A stretch of DNA of 64,000 nt from assembly GCA_019054805.1 (NCBI GenBank), contig JAHQIY010000005.1, positions 3,517,501-3,581,500 on the forward strand, written 5' to 3'. Made by a program: the position numbers and the translations under genes. Within the stretch, counting starts at the first letter, position 1. Each line of letters begins with the position of its first letter. This DNA comes from Brachionus manjavacas (taxonomy: Eukaryota > Rotifera > Eurotatoria > Ploima > Brachionidae). Shown here piece by piece: positions 58,181-64,000 of the stretch. The notes beneath the pieces were generated by a model. The model was not told the DNA's origin and did no database searches. It was given only the letters and a program-made list of their open reading frames with translations.

Positions 58181-61110
58181 ATGAAAAATTCAAAGAAAAA
58201 AATTCAAAATGTTTTTTTAACCAAAATCACCCAATGGAGGTAAAGTTAATACTTTTTTAAAACAATTTTAAAACACATTATTTTCTTTAGTAAAGACACT
58301 TCTGCCCATGGTTTTAAAAATTTTTTTGGAACAGATAGACTCTTTAAGAAGATATTCTGGGGTTTTATTTTAGTTTCTAGCATAAGCTATTGCATATATC
58401 AAGTCGTTTTTATAATCACGTTATTTTTCCAATTCAATGTATTGACCAGCTTAAAAATTGTCTTTGAAGCCCCCACTTATTACCCAGCTGTGATCATATG
58501 TAATTTAAATGCGTATGATGGAAATATGGCCAGAAAAGATATGAATAGAATATTGATGGAAAAAAATATAAGCCTAAAAAATTACGAACCAGTCGACTAT
58601 GTTGACATTGCAGCTGACTATTTCAAATCTACATTTCAAGCCGATAGTCTAAAGGGTCAGTTTGATTTGTATGAAAATGGATTTTATTTAAGTCAAATGT
58701 TAATAAGTTGTCGGTAAATTTTAATTTAAAAAAATTTATATGAAATCTTAAAAGTATATCTCTATGAAATTTTATATGTTTATCTTTAATTTAAAAAAAT
58801 TTAATGAATGAATGTTTTTTTAAATAACTATTATTCTAATAAAAGGTCTTGTCCAAAATGTGATCATTTTAATAATGCTGGTTTTGTGAACAAGGCTGAT
58901 CACTGATCACGATAATCACACAATCAGTGATCAAAATCATGAAAATTAAAATCAATGAAAAAAATTTTGTGATCTGTGTTTTTATTTATATGATTCAAGT
59001 TTAATTTAAAGTTTTGTAAAGATAAAAAATTATCTTTAGAGTTTAAGTCAGTTATTGTAACAGACGTTGAATCAGTGCGAGCAAGTGACTCATCGTCAGA
59101 TAAATCAGAGTTTTTTTCATTTTCTCACACTTCACCCTCAGTAAATTCTTCATCAGTTAAATCATTATCTGAGCCTATCAAAGATCCAAAAATCGATTTG
59201 GCGTCTGAACTAAAAGACTGAGAGTCGTCATCATCATCGTCACCATCAACATCATCAACAACAAAATGCACTTTTGCTTCCTCGCTAGATTCACCATTAA
59301 CATCACCAAAAAGTTTCTCCAGTTCCAGCCTAAAGATAAAAACAAATTTTAACTTTATTCAAAACATATAGTAATACTAATTTATTTCCTGGCTTATAAA
59401 AATGTGCAATAAATTCCAAAATAAGTTCATAAGCTCGTCTAAATAGGATTGAATGTATGTTCTGTTGCAACCTAGCATATCTTTAAATTTGTGCTTGGAA
59501 GCGTTCCAGAGACTCTAAATTCTATTTGTACATTTCCCTGTGTCCGGATCCAAAATTTTTAACTGATTTAAATTTTCCACAAGAAATAATGGCATTTTTG
59601 GCATTCGTATATCTATTTCTTTGCTTCAAATTAATTACTGTACCAAATTATTTGCAGCAAGATTTTGAGCATTTCTGATCGTTTTTGATCAAGCCAATCT
59701 TAGCTTTTTTTTCAAAAAGTTTAAATCTTCACTCTCAAAATTCATTTTTTAATACAAGAAATTCAAAGTTTTATATTTTTCAATTTTTTAGCTGAGTTAG
59801 CGTAAGAATGATTATATAAAAAAAATTTCAAAACCGAAGCACTAATTATTTATATTGCACTATTAATACGACATATTTTTATCAAGAAAAAGTAATGAGA
59901 AAATTTTATATTTAAATGATCAATATTTAAATTAAAGATTGCCAATTAATTCATTTTTTTTTTAGTGATCAGTGTTAAAAATTCTCGTGATCAATCACTT
60001 GATCTCATATTGAATGATCAGCCTTGTTCACAAAGCCAGCATTATTAGAATGATCACATTTTGGACTCCTAATTTATTTATTGTCTTTTAAGCTATCAAG
60101 GAATAAAATGTGAAGAAAAAGATTTTGAATACTTTCATGATTATCATTACGGAAATTGTTTCCGCTTTAATGGAGATAATAATAATGTGATAAAATCCAA
60201 AAAATCCGGATGGAGAGATGGTCTGCGTCTTGAGCTCTACATTGGTGACTTGAATTTACAACAACAATATACTTATAAAGCTGGAATGAGACTAATAGTT
60301 CATAACCAAAGTGATATTCCTTTTACTAATGAAAATGGAATTGATGTAAGTGTCGGATTCCAAACTAATATAGCAATAACACGTACAATGATTCAACGAA
60401 GACCTCATCCATATAGTAATTGTATTGAAAATCATCGCTCAGAACAAAATCTAAAAACAAACTCTTTGCTTAAAATAATCATTGAGAGGTACCCAGAAAT
60501 GACCAAATATAGTCAAAACTATTGTCTCAAAGTTTGTCTACAGGAATATTTAATCAAAAGATGTAAATGCTTTAGTTTGAGCTTACCAAGACCTGACAAT
60601 TCAACTGTTAATTTAATCGGCTGTGATACAAGTGATCAATTATGGTGTATTCATTTTGAAGAAAATCAATTTTTCAATGGTACTGAAATAGACAAATGCT
60701 ATAAAAATTGTCCAAATGAATGTTTTAAAGTATCATATCATACTCAAGTCTCTACTGCTAAATATCCAAGCAAGTGGTACACATCAATTTTGAATAATTC
60801 AACTATTTCCACTGGTTTTCTGTCCTCGCTAAACAACGCTACATTTACGGAACTGCAACAAACAATTCTAATGATTAATGTTTTTTACGAACAAATGTAT
60901 TATAATTTAATCGAAGAATATCCTGAGCTTAGCGTTGATGCTTTATTTGCATATGTAGGAGGAAATTTAGGACTATTTCTTGGAATTAGTGTTTTGAGTT
61001 TAATAGAAATAATTGAAATTTTTTTCTATCTAATTTATATGTTTTTTAAAAAATATATATTTTTCTCGATTAAAAAGGTTGAATCATCAAATCTGGATAA
61101 TACAAACTAA
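58181..61110 (+). CDS. DEG/ENaC/ASIC-family sodium channel subunit
   Basis: Trimeric amiloride-sensitive-type cation channel subunit. It starts MKNSKKKIQNVFLTKITQWR at 58181. After a short intron comes the family N-terminal block with the gating HG motif (SAHGFKNFFGTD) and TM1 (IFWGFILVSSISYCIYQVVF). The extracellular domain has PAVIICNLN, GNCFRFN, a Cys-rich palm/thumb (NYCLKVCLQEYLIKRCKC, CYKNCPNECF) and many N-glycosylation sites. TM2 carries the filter region GGNLGLFLGISVLSLIEIIE, with GIS as the selectivity filter. The C-tail is short. About 500 residues, typical. Intron 58714-60092 (about 1.4 kb) holds a Merlin/ISXO2-like element. The gating stimulus (peptide, acid or touch) cannot be told; a lophotrochozoan FaNaC-like or ASIC-like role is possible. 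Confidence 0.93.
58845..60069. mobile_element. Decayed Merlin/ISXO2-like DNA transposon in the DEG/ENaC intron
   Basis: The ends are inverted repeats of about 53 bases: left GTCCAAAATGTGATCATTTT and on to AACAAGGCTGATCA, right its inverse with three or four changes. The left end may start GGTCTT and the right GGA. Inside, on the minus strand, fragments resemble an ISXO2-like transposase C-terminus: WNASKHKFKDMLGC and CNRTYIQSYLDELM (about 59520-59430). These are followed by an acidic tail (LELEKLFGDVNGESSEE, 59330-59040). Frames are interrupted. The target duplication was not resolved, so the superfamily call is moderate. Confidence 0.65.
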
Positions 61111-61510
61111 TTTGATTAAAAGAATTTTTATAAATTTTTTAAAGAAATAATTTTTCTTTTTCTTTTTGAAATCTTGAGACTTTTTTAAATTAAAATCCGT
61201 GAATGATTGATTTATAAAATGATAAATTAAAATTTTTTAAAATCATATTTCTAAAATAAAAAATAATTCATTGAAAACGAAATTACTAAAAGAGTTAATA
61301 AATTTTACCCTTTTTTTTCGTCTAATTAACACCTTAAATCTTTAAGCCGGTGATACTTATTCAATGACAGGTAAAATTTCTAAAAAAGGTGCATTTTAAC
61401 TTCATCATGTTTTAAATGAGCTTTTGAGAGCTCTATATAATGGCTTATATTATTAAAAATTCATTAGCAAAATAAGGTCAGCACTCTGGTCTTTGCCAGC
61501 CATCCGTTTT

Positions 61511-61590
61511 TAGAAGTGGTAGCCTAGTGGGTTAAGTAGCAGCTTATTGCGACTGAGAGTTAGGATTCCAATCCTAGTCAAGTCAAATAA
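61511..61590 (+). repeat. tRNA-like sequence, possible SINE head
   Basis: GGTAGCCTAGTGGGTTAAG at 61518 fits a polymerase III A box and GGATTCCAATCC at about 61563 fits a B box at normal tRNA spacing. A convincing full cloverleaf was not found, so a tRNA-derived SINE or tRNA pseudogene is more likely than a working tRNA. Confidence 0.45.
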
Positions 61591-61729
61591 ATGTAAAGTT
61601 AAAAAAAATGAATTATGGATTTGAGTTTGTGGTTTTAGTACTGTGATTCTATTTACCAAATGATTCGAGTTCATCGCCAAATCATTATTCTGGATAGTAG
61701 TAACTTTTGAATTAAAAAATGGAACCTGG

Positions 61730-62295
61730 CATTAGAACAGGGATTATCTTCATATGGGAATGTGTCAGGACTCGCAAGTCAAGGGTTTCAAATAATGGCG
61801 TCGAAAGACGTTTGTAGCGAGCATAAAAAAACTCTGTTATAAGCAGCAATGATTCTGCAAACTAACCAAATATAACTTGTGTTATTCTACAAGGGATTAG
61901 ACATTTAGCAGAAATACTACTAAAACAACAAAAAATCCTTACTTTACCAGTGGAAAGAAACTTGCTGAGATGGGAGCAAAAAGAGGTCTAAATTTAAATT
62001 ATCATTAGCATTCTTTGAATCTTACTCACTATTCCTGCTATCCTAAACTTTCACTATCAAAATTTCCAATTTGGATATCAGATTTTGAATTTGCGTTCCA
62101 AATAATGTATTTTATTGTATTTTCGAGAAAGAAAATATTACTTTGGTTTTCAAATGGTTCGCACTGGGTAATAATTGTCAATGATCAACTCGATACAGTA
62201 ACCTACGAGTCGGATCAGAGCCGTTGCTCAAAAACGATACTGGAAAAGGAAATGAGCATCTCCCCTATCCACTTGGATCGAAAGGGACGAATTTA
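61730..62295 (+). other. Degenerate sequence of unknown origin with one 93-residue open frame
   Basis: Base composition is richer in G and C than the flanks and codon-like structure is visible (SNGSHWVIIVNDQLDTVTYE near 62150-62210), but frames break and no start or splice sites give a gene. It may be the remains of a mobile element or a gene fragment. Family not recognised. Confidence 0.3.
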
Positions 62296-62315
62296 AAAAT
62301 TTTTGGTTTTAAATT

Positions 62316-62580
62316 CAGTGCCAGAAATTAACTTGTCACATCATATCATATGATATCATTTGGTATCAGATGATATGATTTGATATCAACTGATATCAGC
62401 TAATATCAGGAAAAAAATTTTTTTACAAATTTTTACATATAAAAATTCAAATTTTAATTCACCTGATATTATCTTATATCAGATGATAATAGCTGATATC
62501 AGCTGATATGAGGAAAGTTTAAAAAAATGATATAAAATGATATCAGATGATATTATCTGACAAGTTAATTTCCTGCACTG
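62316..62580. repeat. MITE with CAGTGC ends and ATATCAGATGATATCA-rich body
   Basis: Left end CAGTGCCAGAAATTAACTTG and right end, read inward, CAGTGCAGGAAATTAACTTG pair over more than 40 bases. The interior is a dense mix of TGATATCA, GATATCAGCTGATATC and similar palindromes around a central AT spacer at about 62410-62455. Length 265 bp. No target duplication could be fixed. Confidence 0.85.
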
Positions 62581-63450
62581 TAACAAGGTTAAGTTAATCA
62601 TGATCGTTTTTAGCTGTTTAAAAAATATTCCGTGTTTTTTATTCTTAGGTAAAAAAGATTAAAAAATGTAGATTATTCAAGCTAAATCCTATTATCATCA
62701 ATTTTCATTTTAGAGTCTGAAGCTTAACAAAATTCTGAACAATGATCGAGATAACTTTCCAAATAACTTTCAACAAAACATGGCTTTGAAAAATTTTCTA
62801 AAATTTTAAAAACAAATTTTTTGGTATTTATTGGAACGCAGATTCCAAATCTGAAATTAAAATTGATGGTGTGGAAGTTTTGAATTGTAGGATCCTTACT
62901 TAGAACCTAATTTGCATTTATGATTCAAATTTGCTGATCATTCTCAAAAGTTTTTTTTTTAATTTTTTTTTGTATTTATCATAAAATATAATTCACAGAA
63001 ATTTTAAAGATCATGTTTAACCACAGCCAATTATTAGAAATCATTCTATATCAATAAATTTTTTGTAGAGTTTTGCAGAGATTAAAAATTAAGTTCAGCA
63101 TTTGATGTTTACTGAAAAAAAAAAACGCTTCTGTATTATATTTTTACCTAAAATCCTTATAAATCTTTTTTTTAAAAAAAGTTTTCGAGCATAAACTTCA
63201 ATTTGCCGAATTTCCAATATCTGTCTGGTCTCCAATTCCTAATCCTTAACCGTTTGGGTCGACTTTGAAATGAGATTCTTTAGCTGTTTGAAAAAATTGA
63301 AAGAAAAAGTATCTAAAAATTCTTTATTATGATTTTTTTAAATTAAGCAATTTTCAAAAAGAATTTCCAAAAAACAAAAAGCAAATTTTTAAAAATTCAT
63401 TTTCGCATCGATACTAAAAGCGAATTTGTTCAACTCTTGACTGAGTGCAA

Positions 63451-64000
63451 TTACTTTTGCTTTCCTCTTGAGCACATTACTTTAATGTGATTAAGCGTGT
63501 AAAAAATAGCTTGAGAAACAGCATCCTCTTTGGTGGGCCCATAGCCTCCATATGTTAAGTGCGGATTTGTTTTAACATCCACAGCAAAAACTTTACTCTC
63601 TTAGAATATCAAAAAATTGAAAAAAAACTTTTAGAACTCTAACAACAGATTTACCTGTATTGGTAGGAATACTATATATTTCATATTCGAATTTTTCTTC
63701 ATTGGCAAGGTTTTCAAGCAGTTTGGGACAAGAACTGCTCTCTAGATCATTAGATAAAATAGAGTTGATAGTTGGATTTTTGCTGGTCTTTAATTGATTA
63801 AAAATGTTGACTGCAAATTTTTTATTCAAGCTAGATTTTGTGTAATTGAGATCGTCAATTGAATTATCTTGTCTTCCGTTGGTGTCCTTGGCAAACAAGC
63901 CGCTAGCCTTTACACAAAACAAAAGTCGCAAGGCTGCATATTTTTTTGCCAATTTTTTGGTTCTTGCAGATGCGCTCTCTCTAAAATCTCCAAATCTGAC
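63451..64000 (-). CDS. TARBP2/PRKRA/Loquacious-like dsRNA-binding protein (C-terminal part)
   Basis: Partners of Dicer in small-RNA processing carry three dsRNA-binding domains, the third binding Dicer or forming dimers. At the window edge the end of domain 2 is visible: KKLAKKYAALRLLFCV with the Lys/Lys/Ala-Lys helix that contacts RNA. A linker of about 60 residues follows. Domain 3 reads CPKLLENLANEEKFEYEIYS, then after a short intron (about 63595-63653) ESKVFAVDVKTNPHLTYGGY, GPTKEDAVSQAIFYTLNHIKVM. This lines up with the third domain of TARBP2 and Loquacious (CxxLxxLxxEExF and HGSGxTxxxAxxxAAxxALxxLKIM), although the usual His-Gly reads Tyr-Gly-Gly. The protein ends CSRGKQK at 63451. The N-terminal half lies outside the window. 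Confidence 0.82.

Larger units (their letters stand above)
61111..63450. other. Intergenic DNA with small repeats and a decayed unknown element
   Basis: No intact gene seen. It contains a tRNA-like SINE candidate (61511-61590), a less AT-rich stretch at 61730-62295 and a MITE at 62316-62580 (both described separately). The rest is AT-rich filler up to the 3' end of the dsRNA-binding protein gene. Confidence 0.4.

Overview
The window looks like nuclear DNA from a small-genome invertebrate animal. It is very AT-rich, and its genes have many tiny introns of roughly 40-70 bases that start with GT and end in a T-run plus AG. It encodes animal-type proteins: arginine kinase, DEG/ENaC channel, malectin, galectin, a TARBP2/PRKRA-like protein, FAM161 and DRC4. 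A monogonont rotifer such as Brachionus would fit the base composition, gene density and transposon mix. That is inference; no sequence here proves the species.

Layout. 1-1680: phospholipase C (minus, cut by the window edge). 4435-7031: a complete Mutator-like (MULE) transposon with a 9-bp target duplication. 8276-9592: UCHL5 deubiquitinase. 9869-13274: two tandem 3-hydroxyacyl-CoA dehydratase (HACD) genes. 13648-14085: a candidate small cyclic neuropeptide precursor. 16862-17344: a small Cys-rich, Pro/Gly/Tyr-rich protein. 17502-18796: a two-domain galectin. 19990-21030: a decayed LINE. 22146-22520: an intronless V-ATPase G-like gene. 22758-25528: a decayed hAT transposon with CGATATCGAT-rich ends. 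26302-28617: FAM161. 30715-31635: malectin. 33361-35230: a DNA transposon with ~350-bp inverted repeats that carries a spliced gene that is not a recognisable transposase. 35231-35880: an old Ty3/gypsy-like integrase fossil. 36450-37160: LINE tail. 37823-40692: a protein that joins a titin-like pseudokinase domain to a complete arginine kinase. 43061-44224: an intronless DRC4/GAS8-like coiled coil. 44878-49137: importin-4. 49365-56002: a multi-exon SHOC1/FANCM-type helicase-like plus XPF-like gene, with a LINE and a foldback element in one intron. 56084-57651: an unrecognised helical protein. 58181-61110: a DEG/ENaC channel with a Merlin/ISXO2-like element in an intron. 62316-62580: a MITE. 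63451-64000: the C-terminal part of a TARBP2/PRKRA/Loquacious-like dsRNA-binding protein.

The genes are mostly unrelated housekeeping, ciliary, signalling and meiotic functions and do not form one pathway. The most unusual items are the pseudokinase-arginine kinase fusion, the inverted-repeat element with a spliced cargo gene, and the reassembled SHOC1-like gene. Exon joins were made by eye from reading-frame phase and splice signals and have not been tested against transcripts.
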